DNA of 64,000 nt from NCBI GenBank assembly GCA_002989075.1, contig PSQN01000014.1, positions 310,001 to 374,000 on the forward strand. The letters are read 5' to 3'. The DNA is from Arthonia radiata. Its lineage: Eukaryota; Ascomycota; Arthoniomycetes; Arthoniales; Arthoniaceae. The position numbers and the translations under genes were made by a program. The notes beneath the pieces are model-generated. The model was not told the origin of the DNA. It was given only the letters and a program-made list of their open reading frames with translations, and searched no databases. Shown here in pieces: positions 32,973 through 42,518 of this stretch (the stretch's first letter is position 1; every line of letters begins with the position of its first letter).

Positions 32973-33367
32973 GACTGTCGTCCTAGGTTTGGTCCACTAC
33001 GTGCTGCAGCAGAGTCTAGTCAGGGCCTCTATTGGCAGTGCACTCGATGAATCGGATCGGACCTGATTTGGAATGGTAGCGCACATTACTATACGCAAAC
33101 GAGACACTGTCATCCAACCCGGGAAGACTGTTGAATACAGATACACGTATCTTACTGAACATTTTGGTTAATCTGACATCCAAACCGACCCATCTTCAAT
33201 ATCTACCTCCAATCCACTGATATCGGGTCCATTGGGAACACTGTCTGTTGGTCGCCTGTCCGTCTCCATATCACCTGCATGGTTGCCAACGTGCTTCCTT
33301 TAACGGCCTGTTAGCATGCTAGATCTTGAGTGGCTTTCATTCGCTTCACAGAGAAAACCATCAAATC

Positions 33368-34195
33368 TTACCAGATGACTTGGAAATCGGTAGGGCTAGC
33401 GAATTGAAAGTGCCACCCTCCAGCGTTATTTCCAGCTCGCCATAAGAATGATTCCGCCATAGGATCCACAACTCGACGCTCTCCTGGTACCTCGGTGCGA
33501 CTTCGACCTATTTCGTCCTCGAAATAGTCACAGTCTTCTATATCCCGGTTGAAAACGAGTACTCCGGGCTGGAGCAGCGATTCCACAAGTAAGGTCCGTC
33601 CCTACTCCAAAGTCAGCACAATCGTAACTTTTTCTATGATTATCTTGATGAAGCCCGTTCTTACATCGACCACGAAGCACCAACCATAGACAGTATTCCC
33701 TCGCTTGTTGTCGTTGTAGTACCAGACCCATGCTTCTACGAAGCACCAAACTTTCTTCGTTTGTCGATTAGTGAGTTGTTCGCGGATTCTGACTCTCCGA
33801 AAGACCCAGATGCCATCATCGTGTTCTTCATCCACAGGAACTGTAGCCCCGCCGTGCTTTTTCATAAGCTCTTCTGGGTGGTGTCCTCTCGCGTATGTTT
33901 CTATGCCTGTTGTCTTACCCGCGACTTCGGGAATGATCTGTTCCAGTATTGACACTCCAGAATCTCGAGCGTGCTCAAGGAGCTCGACTGTCTGTTCATC
34001 CGAAAGCTCAGTGATTCTACGAAATATCATGCCGCAAGTAGCACTGGGGATTCGTCAGTCAAGGTGGTGACAACGTAGCTAAGACTCGTACCACTCAGTC
34101 TCCTCTTCAGCTTGATATTGGCTTACGGCGCCGCAAGATGGACAACTGTTCAGGTTTGCGGCATCTTCGCTAACACCTTGGATGTTGAATACCAT
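33368..34195 (-). CDS. Zinc-ribbon C-terminal module (probably the 3' half of the PNP/ULD gene)
   Basis: Three exons 34195-34092, 34043-33665 and 33601-33368 (introns 48 and 63 bp); 238 aa if started at the ATG 34195. After splicing it reads MVFNIQGVSEDAANLNSCPS, CGAVSQYQAEEETECATCGM, i.e. CxxC-x15-CxxC, a zinc ribbon assembled across the first intron. Then come FRRITELSDEQTVELLEHAR, WVFRRVRIREQL, VWCFVEAWVWYYND and WCFVVD-GRTLLVESLLQPGV. An apparent TAG at 33604-33602 is only the acceptor of a normal intron (GTAAGA donor, GCTGAC branch). The frame is open upstream of 34195 through EECFAPGQLVRMS back to the TAG that ends the upstream ORF, so this is most likely not a separate gene. Confidence 0.6.
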
Positions 34196-34234
34196 GCTCA
34201 TTCTAACAAGCTGCCCAGGTGCAAAGCATTCTTC

Positions 34235-35655
34235 CTAACGTTTACGAAGGTCGATGTCGCGCTTGCGTCGAAGGTCAGTGAGGACGAATTCTCCATCGCG
34301 GATCTTTTGGGAAGCGGATCCGTAAGGTCTCAGGTTGTTCTCTAAAACGCTAAGCAAGGCCTTGGTCCTAGAGAGTTAGCTACCTGGCGCGGCGAGGCGT
34401 GACTGTGACTTCTCACCTCGAGGGAGCGTATGAAGTCCAGGTGGAATGGATAGCTTTTCCCAGTAGGGTCCACAAGATACACAGGGTCTTGCCTAGGAAC
34501 TTCAAGGGGCAGCCTAGTTAAGGCACGCTCAACACTGGTGAGAACTCGCACCGCCGTCTCGTTCGTTGAACTGCGTTACTATCTTTAGAGAATTCAAAAA
34601 CAGGGATAGTGTGCCTCACGCCATTCCTCGCAGCCAATTGATGATTGTTTGGTTTTGGGCGAAGATCTGTTCGAATCACCATACTAGTCAGTCCCTTATG
34701 CAACAATCCTGTCGTTGAACGGTACCGTCTAAGTAGGCGCAGATGAGCTCACCTGCTGAGTTACAGTTGCAGCAGTAGGTTGAAGATCAACTTGTTCCGA
34801 GGGTAGAACTTGTAACAGACTTTTACAGTAGCAAGCCGCCGCCACCGACGCAAATTTGTGCCAGCCATCGTTCTTGTGCGAGTCGCAGTAGTCGCTGATT
34901 CCGCGGACAACGAGGCAAGGGAAAGTGTTCATCAAGCCACAAGCCTCCATCTCGAAGCACAATGGACTGCCGTGGACCTGTTCCATGAGGTCAGCTCTTC
35001 TGCTGCCGCTGGTTTTGATGACCCAGGATCCTGAGGCAATGAGCCCGTAGTGTACGACTGGCACTGACCGAGGCTGACGCGCTATTTGTTTGGTCAAATC
35101 GCCGGCCTCGTATAGAACATCCGCGAGGCCTTCGGTCGACACCAGGTGCTCAGGCTTGACTTCATTGAGGTATTGTTGGAATTGCGTATCGCCGAGACCC
35201 ATGTTTGTCTCTACAAAGACTGCTGCATTCCGCAAAGGCAAAGGTGGCCTGTCTAGATGGCCGGTAGGCTCGAATCCATTCTCCGTGAGTTTCCCGGCGT
35301 CATAATATACGACACCTCCATGTCCTGCGCCAGGCTTGCTTACTACAACATCTCCAAGTCGAATGTCAGCTGTCTTTGTAGGAACACCAATACCAATCCC
35401 AGACAGCAGATTGATCTTAATCTGTGGAAAGGTTCTCATCAGATGAGTTGCGCAGTGATTTGCTGGACTCGGGCCTGCCTCTCCAGCGCAGGCGATGACA
35501 ACGTTGTGGCCGTTGACTCGTCCCGTTGCATACATGTTCGGATCATCTGCCGGCTTTCGCGGGCATTCATAAACTTGATCAAACATGGCTCGAGCGGCCA
35601 TAAACTCGACTGGTAGAATGGTGATCCAACCCACGTGATACATGTTCCGATCCAT
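34235..35655 (-). CDS. Nucleoside-phosphorylase-domain protein with ubiquitin-like domain (NLR-related)
   Basis: Four exons 35655-34753, 34666-34620, 34570-34417 and 34360-34235 (introns 86, 49, 56 bp), 409 aa to a TAG. The N-terminal PNP_UDP-type domain has YHVGWITILPVEFMAARAM, GIGIGVPTKTADIRLGDVVV, VVHYGLIASGSWVIK, CFEMEACGLMNTFPCLVVRG and DYCDSHKNDGWHKFAS, the glycine loop, phosphate/ribose-binding and Asp-containing base-binding elements of the family. A short linker (IFAQNQTIINWLRGM) leads to a ubiquitin-like domain: LEVPRQDPVYLVDPTG, PFHLDFIRSLEALLSVLENN, KIRDGEFVL. Phosphorylase N-domains are frequent in fungal NLR-like proteins, where NACHT repeats usually follow; here there are none. 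The ATG at 35655 is chosen because the longer frame upstream lies inside a retroelement. Confidence 0.75.
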
Positions 35656-35720
35656 GATGTCGAAATAGATCGGTATCACGGGTACTGTGCCGTTGGCGTT
35701 GAGTGTATGCTTCACCTCGG

Positions 35721-35733
35721 CGTTACTATTCGT
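35721..35733. repeat. 13-bp target-site duplication, copy next to the tail
   Basis: CGTTACTATTCGT, identical to 36311-36323. Confidence 0.85.
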
Positions 35734-36310
35734 TTTGTTGTTGTTGTTGTTGTAATCATACGCCGACCCAATCCTTTTCAGGATTATGCGGGAGAGTATC
35801 CGCCTATATAGATATCTATCTATATAGGCGCCTGAGGAGTGTATATTTGGAGCGTGTCTCAAGCAGCTTTCGCCACTCTTGGGGTATGAAGCACCGCGTC
35901 TAGTTGTGCGTACTACCTTCGTCTTTACTCAAACGTTTGGGTTGCAGTTACTCTATAGAGTAGAGCTGCCTCTCGTATATTCTTTGAGTAGGCGTTTAGG
36001 AGTAGCGACTTCTCCGCGTCTATGCTACTAAGGTAGCTAATAGGCCGAGAGACGTTTGAGCTCCAATGCAGAACGCTGTTATCGGTATGTGTAGGATACT
36101 CGAGAGGCGATATTGTGCGTGGGAGCGCGTTGAGGGCGCGATAAGGAGTTTAGTGGTAGCTTTCTGGGCGGAGGCGACTATCGAGAACTGTGCTCAGTAC
36201 ACCCCTATATGTCTACCCAGAGACTTTATTTAACGTCAGGTATCTAGCTTTATCTAGTGTGCTGACTGGCCATTCCTGACGGGATACATTTAGCGCCTGG
36301 CCCAAGGCGC
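35734..36310 (-). mobile_element. 5'-truncated non-LTR retroelement (LINE-like) with (CAA)n tail
   Basis: A 577-bp segment flanked by a perfect 13-bp direct repeat CGTTACTATTCGT (35721-35733 and 36311-36323). Read on the minus strand, it ends in about five CAA units plus AAA immediately before the downstream repeat copy. A simple-repeat tail next to a variable-length target duplication is the mark of target-primed reverse transcription. A protein-like fragment, SLLLNAYSKNIREAALLYRV, lies in the middle, and a hairpin with 14-bp arms (CGCCTATATAGATA) lies near 35800-35829. A 5'-truncated LINE 3' end fits best; a SINE is possible. It sits about 65 bp upstream of the PNP-domain ATG, in its promoter or leader. 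Confidence 0.75.
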
Positions 36311-36323
36311 CGTTACTATTCGT
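36311..36323. repeat. 13-bp target-site duplication, distal copy
   Basis: CGTTACTATTCGT, identical to 35721-35733. Confidence 0.85.
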
Positions 36324-37031
36324 GTCAGGTAAAGCTGCCGCGAGAGCCAATCAATGGAGCTTTCGCGAGGTGTAAGTACTGTCTTCAACTTCACAGAGCA
36401 TCTGACAGGGCAGCTGTTTGCTGTCTACGAATGTATTTGGAACAGAGAAAAATCCTCGCGCATGTACTCATCATCCCCACATTGGGTCTCAAGTTACGAG
36501 CATGCCTTCACGGGTTGCCACTGGCCTGACATGCAGCGAGGCAACTGCATCGCCTGCACAGCCCCGATCGTCGCTGCCTGACGAGCATGGTAGGGTCGAT
36601 ACTCGTCTAGGGGCCTTCTCGCTAATTTCAGCGTTTTCAAAAATCAATCTAGGAATACCTAGTAGTCAAATGTGGTTTATCAAACGTAGATTCTGTAGAG
36701 GGAAAAAATGGCAGGTGGTTGGTCCTGTAAATTCGGTGGCGGGACTGCGCCAAGCCTTTCCACCCCCGTCCGTGCATCCTTTTTCTCAACAGTCAGTCAA
36801 AACAATTGCAGGGATGATCATTGATCACTATACACCTTTTCATATTCATCCAAGACTAGTGACGACCTGAGATACAGAAAAACCACCACAATCGAGAACA
36901 CTGGTGCACAACAACCTGACACCCAGACAGCAATAAGTCTTGGCGCTGTGGCGCTTTCTCCATCGTCCACGTCACGTGTTTAACAGCATATTGATACCCT
37001 CGCAAAGATGCGCTGAGGCTCTGCTATTAGA
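36324..37031. other. Intergenic stretch
   Basis: About 700 bases without a supported gene. It is the former upstream region of the PNP gene and the promoter of the AlkB-like gene. Confidence 0.4.
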
Positions 37032-37769
37032 ATGGCTTACAGTCCGATACCAGCATTCAGCACTCAAAACAGTCCATCCATGACCTCCCCGTCTCTGAAC
37101 GACCACACAATCCCCACGCTCCCTCCCACCTTCACTTACATCCCCTCCTTCCTCACATCCTCGCAAGAACGGGACCTTCTCAACCAAATCAACGCACGCC
37201 CGTGGATCTCCCTCTCAAAGCGGCGTCTGCAAGTCTATCCCGCCCAGCTGACCGCAAACAACGTCTTACTATCCAAAGACCCTTTGCCAGATTGGCTGAC
37301 GGAATTGAAAGCGAGGCTGGATGAACTGGGCTGTTTCGACGGTGCAGGCAAGGACGGCGAGAAAGCCGAGATGAACCACGTGCTCATCAACAATTACCGC
37401 CCCGGCGAGGGCATCATGCCGCACGAAGACGGGCCGGCGTATTATCCTGTGACAGCTACTGTGTCGCTTGGGTCGCATACTGTGCTTGACGTCGCGGAGA
37501 AGGGCGAGGATAGTAGGAGGTGGCGGATATTGCAAGAGCCGAGAAGTCTGCTTGTTACGCGGGGCGAGGCTTATGGGGAATTGATGCACGGTATTGCGGA
37601 GGTGGAGGTTGATGAGGAGCTTGGGGAGGGGAGTGTGGCGAATTGGGAGACGGTCGAAGAGAAGGCGTTGTATGAGGGGCGGAAAGAGAGGGCCGAGAGG
37701 GTAAGTTTGACGTGTAGGAGTGTGAAGCGGGTGTCGAAATTGGGGAGTAAGTTGATGGGAAAGCGGTAA
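37032..37769 (+). CDS. AlkB-like Fe(II)/2-oxoglutarate dioxygenase (ALKBH6 type)
   Basis: A single exon of 245 aa. TFTYIPSFLTSSQERDLL is the usual AlkB entry. NHVLINNYRPGEGIMPHEDG carries the iron ligands His131 and Asp133, LMHGI the third ligand His186, and RVSLTCRSV the Arg residues that bind 2-oxoglutarate. Short length, the NYRPGEGI-PHEDGPAY phrase and YPVTATVSLGSHTVLD point to the ALKBH6 subgroup, thought to act on alkylated nucleic acid. The start is the first ATG in the frame. The C-terminal part after His186 is acidic and variable. Complete and apparently functional. Confidence 0.9.
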   Translation: MAYSPIPAFSTQNSPSMTSPSLNDHTIPTLPPTFTYIPSFLTSSQERDLLNQINARPWISLSKRRLQVYPAQLTANNVLLSKDPLPDWLTELKARLDELGCFDGAGKDGEKAEMNHVLINNYRPGEGIMPHEDGPAYYPVTATVSLGSHTVLDVAEKGEDSRRWRILQEPRSLLVTRGEAYGELMHGIAEVEVDEELGEGSVANWETVEEKALYEGRKERAERVSLTCRSVKRVSKLGSKLMGKR

Positions 37770-38325
37770 GAAAGGCTGACAAAGTCGTTGTCAAGCGATT
37801 GGTGTGCAGCTGTAGATATCGTCCGATCACCAGGCGTGGAAAGCCATTCGTCTGTGCGAAGGTTAGAGAGTGAAAGCTTTGGGAAGCTTTTGAACCAGCT
37901 ACAGCATGCTGACCGGTCCACGGGTCCGTTCACAGCTACCTCGGCCAATCGTAGAGCCCGATCTGCAATCGATAAACGCAGTCTAAACGAGATCAGACAG
38001 AGCTGTAGGTTGCTTGGACGTGGAGTCGTCGTCGTCCGTACATATCGTCGAGGGTTGGCGAAGTAGAGGCGAGTTGGATCGCCTTGGGTTGGGTGGTTCG
38101 GAAATTTCATCTCGTACCCAAGCGCCAGGATCCTACTGTGGCGCCCCGCAGTCTTGGTTCGTGGGTCTCGGTCGTCGGAACATGCGTCGTCTGTTGTTCG
38201 GTGATACTGCTGTGATCAGTCACCGTTCTGATCGCGGCAGAGCTCATGAGCCCGCTGCGCGCGCCAATAAAACTAGGTGCGCCGCTTCTCTCTTCAGGAA
38301 TGCCTGCTATACCCTCTTCCATACG
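37770..38325. other. Intergenic stretch
   Basis: 3' flank of the AlkB-like gene; no supported ORF. Confidence 0.4.
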
Positions 38326-38525
38326 GTCTGCATATCTGCCGGCCCGGCGCAGCAGCAGCAGTCGAAAGGCACATGTTGCATGTCGACCGGCCCAGCGTCG
38401 CAGCAGTCGAAGAGCGTGTGTTGCATATAGACTGGATTGGGAATTCCAAAAGGTATAGACTCTATGTAGGAGCAGTAGGGTCGAATGGCATGTGCTGCAT
38501 ATAAACACGGAGCTGCTGACGCATG
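38326..38525. repeat. Degenerate short tandem repeats (about 45-50 bp units)
   Basis: Three to four units share TGTTGCAT followed by GACCGGCCC, a CGCAGCAG segment and TCGAA, e.g. near 38330, 38375, 38420 and 38490, with increasing divergence to the right. No coding explanation. Confidence 0.55.
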
Positions 38526-38559
38526 CCAGACTTGGTCAATGTACCGCAAACGCAAGAGC

Positions 38560-38705
38560 GCAGAAGAACTCGTTGCGACGCTGGAGGCGCAGAAAAACTC
38601 GTTGCGGCGCCGGAGACGCAGAGGAGCCTGTCGTAGCGCTAGAGACGTAGAATTACTAGTTGCGACGCTGGAGACGCAGCAACTCGTTCTGCTACTGTGC
38701 CTTGA
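38560..38705. repeat. Degenerate tandem repeats (about 30 bp units)
   Basis: The phrase AACTCGTTGCGACGCTGG-GACGCAG recurs about four times (near 38567, 38598, 38655, 38687). One plus-strand frame reads LVATLEAQKN ... LLVATLETQQL, but there is no gene context. Confidence 0.6.
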
Positions 38706-38734
38706 AAAGAGAGATGACGTTGAAAACATGAGTT

Positions 38735-38940
38735 CTTCCTCGGCGATCTACCTGAGTTTGGCAGGGATGTTCGACTTCACATAGTCGATCTGCTTGTGCT
38801 CCGTGGGGATATTCGACTGGTACTCACGCTTCTTCTTCTTCTTCCTCACGAACGAAAGTGATCAAACCCTCGTCGATCTACCTGAGCTCGATAAGGACGT
38901 TCGACTGGTCCCGCGCTTCTCGCTCTTCGCGAAGTCCATC
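38735..38940. repeat. Tandem copies of the 3' end of the hydrolase gene
   Basis: The last part of the hydrolase coding region (GATCTACCTGAGCTCGATAA then GGACGTTCGACTGG) reappears in diverged form at about 38742 and 38785, so three units of about 45-90 bp lie head to tail, one inside the gene and two beyond its stop. Confidence 0.6.
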
Positions 38941-40170
38941 CATTTCCAAATAAATTTGTGGACTGACGTAGCGGTTTGCAAGAAAGGCCAGAGCCGGGAT
39001 TCGAGATTTGAGACGAACAAAGCCAGTAATACTCTTGACCACGCCTTCCGTTTGCTGAAGCATGAAGTCATGCCCACCTTCAAAGTATTCGATCGCTACA
39101 CAATCTTCGGCGCCAGCAAGCCTCAGCATAGGTCTCAGATCCTCCTCGAACTCCTTGCTAACGACCACAGGATCGTCTTCACCAAGCAAGATGAGCAGAC
39201 CCATCGCCATCTCAAGCTTCGACTGTCCCAGGTTGTTGCAAACTTTCTGCCACGTCTCGAACTGCCCCACCGCAGGGGCATCTCTTACAGTCGCTCCCAC
39301 AACATCAGCAAAGGCAGGATGGTAATCAAGGCTCCATTGTCTGATCGCTCGGTCATCCACTCTCCTTTCCCGCCAGCTCACTTGTCCACTGCGGCTGTTT
39401 TCATGGTCACCATCACCCTCAGCGTTCAGCTTCAGAGTCTTTCCCGCATCGAGACCCAAACACGCCGCCACCGATCTCCTCGTCATTCCCCTTGTCGCCA
39501 CGCCGGGCCACCAAATCGGCCAATTTCCATACGGGCCCGGGTACCCCCTCAACAAGCCCGCCGGCGCGATCAACACAACGCCTTCCAACATATAGTTCAT
39601 CGTACTCGCAAACTCCATGGCATACGCGCCACCAATGCTGTAGCCAATCATAACAAAGCGATTTTCTCTGCCCGTCCAGGCGATAGACGACGACGCAAGC
39701 GCATACAAGACTTGCTGCGCGAACAGACGGCCGTCATAGCGCACGCGGAAGGGCGACAGAGCGGACGAGTAGCCCCGGCCATACTGGTCGAAAAGCAGGA
39801 CTCGGAATCCTTGCTCTGCGAGCGAATGCGCAAGTGTATAGAAAATGGGCGAAGGTGTCCCGTCGCCATGAACGAGAAGTACTTTCCTGCCTGTCTCCCG
39901 CCCGAACTCGTAGACTTGCAGCGGGCCGTGCGGTGTTGTAATTGAGCGTGCATTGGGGAAGAGGTTAGTGGGGTAGGGGTGAGTCGGCGAGGAGGACGGA
40001 GCCGGAGGATGGAGCAGTTTCCTGGATTGGCCGCGTTGACACTGAGTGTAAAGGACGAAGCTAGCGCTTAGGACGGGAATGAATAGGATGAAAGGGCCGA
40101 GTATGAAGAGAGCGGTCGCGAGAGTAAGGAGAAGGAGGAGTGGGAGAGTGTAAACAGCCCGGGGAGACAT
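38878..40170 (-). CDS. Membrane-anchored alpha/beta hydrolase
   Basis: A single exon of 430 aa from ATG 40170 (MSPRAVYTLPLLLLLTLATA; an upstream GTG is not a likely start). The N-terminal hydrophobic segment continues LFILGPFILFIPVLSASFVL, a membrane anchor. The fold shows KVLLVHGDGTPSPIF (HG oxyanion strand), LLFDQYGRGYSS, the nucleophile elbow GYSIGG, LILLGEDDPVV (acid Asp) and FEGGHDFMLQQ (catalytic His). The triad is therefore complete. The substrate is unknown; similar proteins act as serine esterases or lipases on membranes. Its 3' end is repeated downstream. Confidence 0.85.
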   Translation of the reverse strand: MSPRAVYTLPLLLLLTLATALFILGPFILFIPVLSASFVLYTQCQRGQSRKLLHPPAPSSSPTHPYPTNLFPNARSITTPHGPLQVYEFGRETGRKVLLVHGDGTPSPIFYTLAHSLAEQGFRVLLFDQYGRGYSSALSPFRVRYDGRLFAQQVLYALASSSIAWTGRENRFVMIGYSIGGAYAMEFASTMNYMLEGVVLIAPAGLLRGYPGPYGNWPIWWPGVATRGMTRRSVAACLGLDAGKTLKLNAEGDGDHENSRSGQVSWRERRVDDRAIRQWSLDYHPAFADVVGATVRDAPAVGQFETWQKVCNNLGQSKLEMAMGLLILLGEDDPVVVSKEFEEDLRPMLRLAGAEDCVAIEYFEGGHDFMLQQTEGVVKSITGFVRLKSRIPALAFLANRYVSPQIYLEMDGLREEREARDQSNVLIELR

Positions 40171-41064
40171 TGAGAGCGTGAAAATAGGGCACGAGAGTCG
40201 GAACAGAGTCTGAAGTGTCACAACGAGATGCGTTGTGTAGAGGGACTAATGGGTCAAGACGCTTCCTAAGCCCAGGCGAATTGAGCGAATTGAGTGATGA
40301 AACTCCTATCAGATGGCGTGCTTATATGTAAAGTAGTTGAGTTTAATAGCTGAGTGTGTTTAGCTTGCCTAAAATACTTAGACCTTGTCAAAGCAGCTTC
40401 ATCTAGCACCGTAGCACTGCAAACTCATCAACGCAAATACAATTCATTTGAGACGAAGGCAGGTCTTCGGCGATGATGACTGGCAATTGAGGTGAGAAGC
40501 ATCCATAGTATCTTTTCACTTTTGCGCCTGTCCTGCCGAAGAGTACGTACGTCACGTGAAGATATCTCGATTTCCTGAAAGGGCAAGTCCTCAGCTCCGC
40601 TAATGGTGCGTCTCGTGATCAGAAGGCTGTGTTCCACATGTGTACGTCTTCAATCTATGAGATGACAGATGGCTAATAATGTGATTGAGAAGTCTGTTCG
40701 AACGATCCCGGCTACTGCGCCTGCTGACATCCCGTTGGCTAACGCTACTGCTAACTGAAGTTTGCAAGTGGCGGATGTCTTGTCTAGATCTCCAACAGGA
40801 GGCGCGAGATCCACATTGACGCCTTGGCCTCAGATGCGCTTAACAGACCTGGGCGGTGTTCTGTGGAGAAATTAGAGGCCGAGAAGGACGCGTCCTCATG
40901 ACATTTCACAGAGGCGTAGAAAAGGCGGATGCAACTCATGTCTCCGTTTTCTAAAGAGGCTCTAACAGCTGCATTAGGACTACACTCCTCAGATCTAGCT
41001 CCGACGCTGAACGATGGCGAACGCTCCTCTTCGAAGAATTTAAGCTTTGAATGAGCCCTAATAT
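40171..41064. other. Intergenic stretch
   Basis: Promoter of the hydrolase and 3' flank of the transporter, about 900 bases. No supported gene. Confidence 0.4.
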
Positions 41065-42518
41065 TCACGCACGCACACCTGATCTCCATCCGCGCTTGGC
41101 CACCCTTGCCCCCATCATACATACGCTTCCCACTCCCAACAGCCCTCCAGTCCACACCTGCAGACCGAGCCAATCTCCATCCCTCAAGATCGCCCCCGCG
41201 ATTGGCGCGCCCACAAGCACGCCTACCCCCGCCGAGACCATAGACACAGCCATCCTCGTCCCTAGCACCTCCAGATTGTCTGTCAGACTGACCGCAATGC
41301 TGGCAGGTAGCGTCGTAAACGCGCCCGCTACAAAGGCGTACAGGACGCTAAAGGCCACCGTTGCACCGGCGCTCGTAACGACGATCCAAGCGAAGGAGAG
41401 GATCATCGCAAACAGTCCGCAGAGGACCTCGACCTCAAGACAGCCCCAGCGGTCGGCGAGGATGTTGGGGAGGAGGCGGCCCGGCAAGCCGCCTGCGTTC
41501 AGGATCGCTATCAAGTAGAGTGACAGGGCTGGAGTGATGGAGGTGCGCACATTGGCGTAGAGCTGGATGTAGAAGAAAAAGATATAGATTGCGCCGTAGC
41601 CAAAGAAGCAGGCGGCTGTGAAGAGAGCGAACGGTAGATCGAGTTGCGGGGCACGGAGAAGTGCATGACTATTAGATGGCGCCAGACGCGGGCGAAGGAG
41701 GAAGAGAGGAGGCAGGAGTGTGACGAGGATAAGAAAACCGAGGACTCGGGTAGCCCACGGAAAGCCGACGCGGGGGTGGAGGCCGTTGAAGGCGATAGGG
41801 TAGATGATGCCCCCTTGTGGCGCGTGGCTCATCAGCGGGTGATACGAGAAACAGGGAGGATGCGCACCTATGCTTGCGCCGATTCCTGCGATCCCGACCG
41901 CGGTCGATTTGCGGCTGCTGAAGTACTGACCCACGACTGTTATGCAACAAAGGAAGAGAAAGCCGTTGCCCAACCCCATCATGAGACCTTGACAAAGCAA
42001 GATTTGCCAAAAGGAGGAGCAGATACTTGTGAGCATCATGCCGAGGACAGTTAGGAGCGCACCCATGGACAGCAGAAGGCGCATGTATCCCAAGTCATAT
42101 AGCGGACCTGAGACGGCGGCAGCGATGAATAGCAATCCGGTCTGTGTGGAGCCGATCCATGAGATCTGAGAGGCGGTGTTGTGGGAGAGAAGATCAGATT
42201 GATAATAGGCTTGGTAGACGCCGAAAGTGCTTGTAACCCCTCTGGTTACGAAAATTCAGTCCATCTCACGGAGGAGTGTCACGGTCCTTAGGCTAGAGCG
42301 GTTGCAAAGGATTGTTCAGGGGTATGAAAGATCGCGATTTGAAAATGGGCTGGAATTAGGACCTACGAGGTGTTTGCAAAGATACAGAAGCCGCCCACAA
42401 CCTGGAGCCAGGCGTTGAGCCCGCCATTGGGTGGTGGATGCGCTGATCCAGGCCTTGGGATTTCGCAATCGATCGCAGATGATGAGTACGCACCGTCTGA
42501 GTTCTCATCTATTTTCAT
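41065..42518 (-). CDS. MFS transporter, monocarboxylate-transporter type
   Basis: Three exons 42518-42367, 42241-41868 and 41813-41065 (introns 125 and 54 bp), 424 aa. The cytoplasmic N-terminus ends PPPNGGLNAWLQVVGGFCIF, the classic fungal MCT entry into helix 1. Then come TFGVYQAYYQSDLLSH, QISWIGSTQTGLLFIAAAVS, GMMLTSICSSFWQILLCQGL, YFSSRKSTAVGIAGIGASIG and FPWATRVLGF. The 54-bp intron keeps the frame and is easily overlooked; removing it restores the family phrase GASIGGGIIYPIAF. Twelve helices are expected. Plasma-membrane import or export of monocarboxylates, riboflavin or related small molecules is typical. The substrate is unknown. Confidence 0.85.

Noticed and set aside
33602-33604. 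In-frame TAG inside the zinc-ribbon reading frame, at first a third stop-at-Trp case
   Set aside because: A GTAAGA donor, GCTGAC branch and this TAG as acceptor form a normal 63-bp intron; the spliced reading WCFVVD-GRTLLVES is sensible.
35656-35862. N-terminal extension of the PNP-domain protein (MRHAPNIHSSG...)
   Set aside because: It lies mostly inside the inserted retroelement and its (CAA)n tail, giving an Asn run; the family start is near the ATG at 35655.
37571-38110. Minus-strand ORF overlapping the AlkB-like gene
   Set aside because: Composition is the antisense of acidic AlkB codons; no motifs or splice support.
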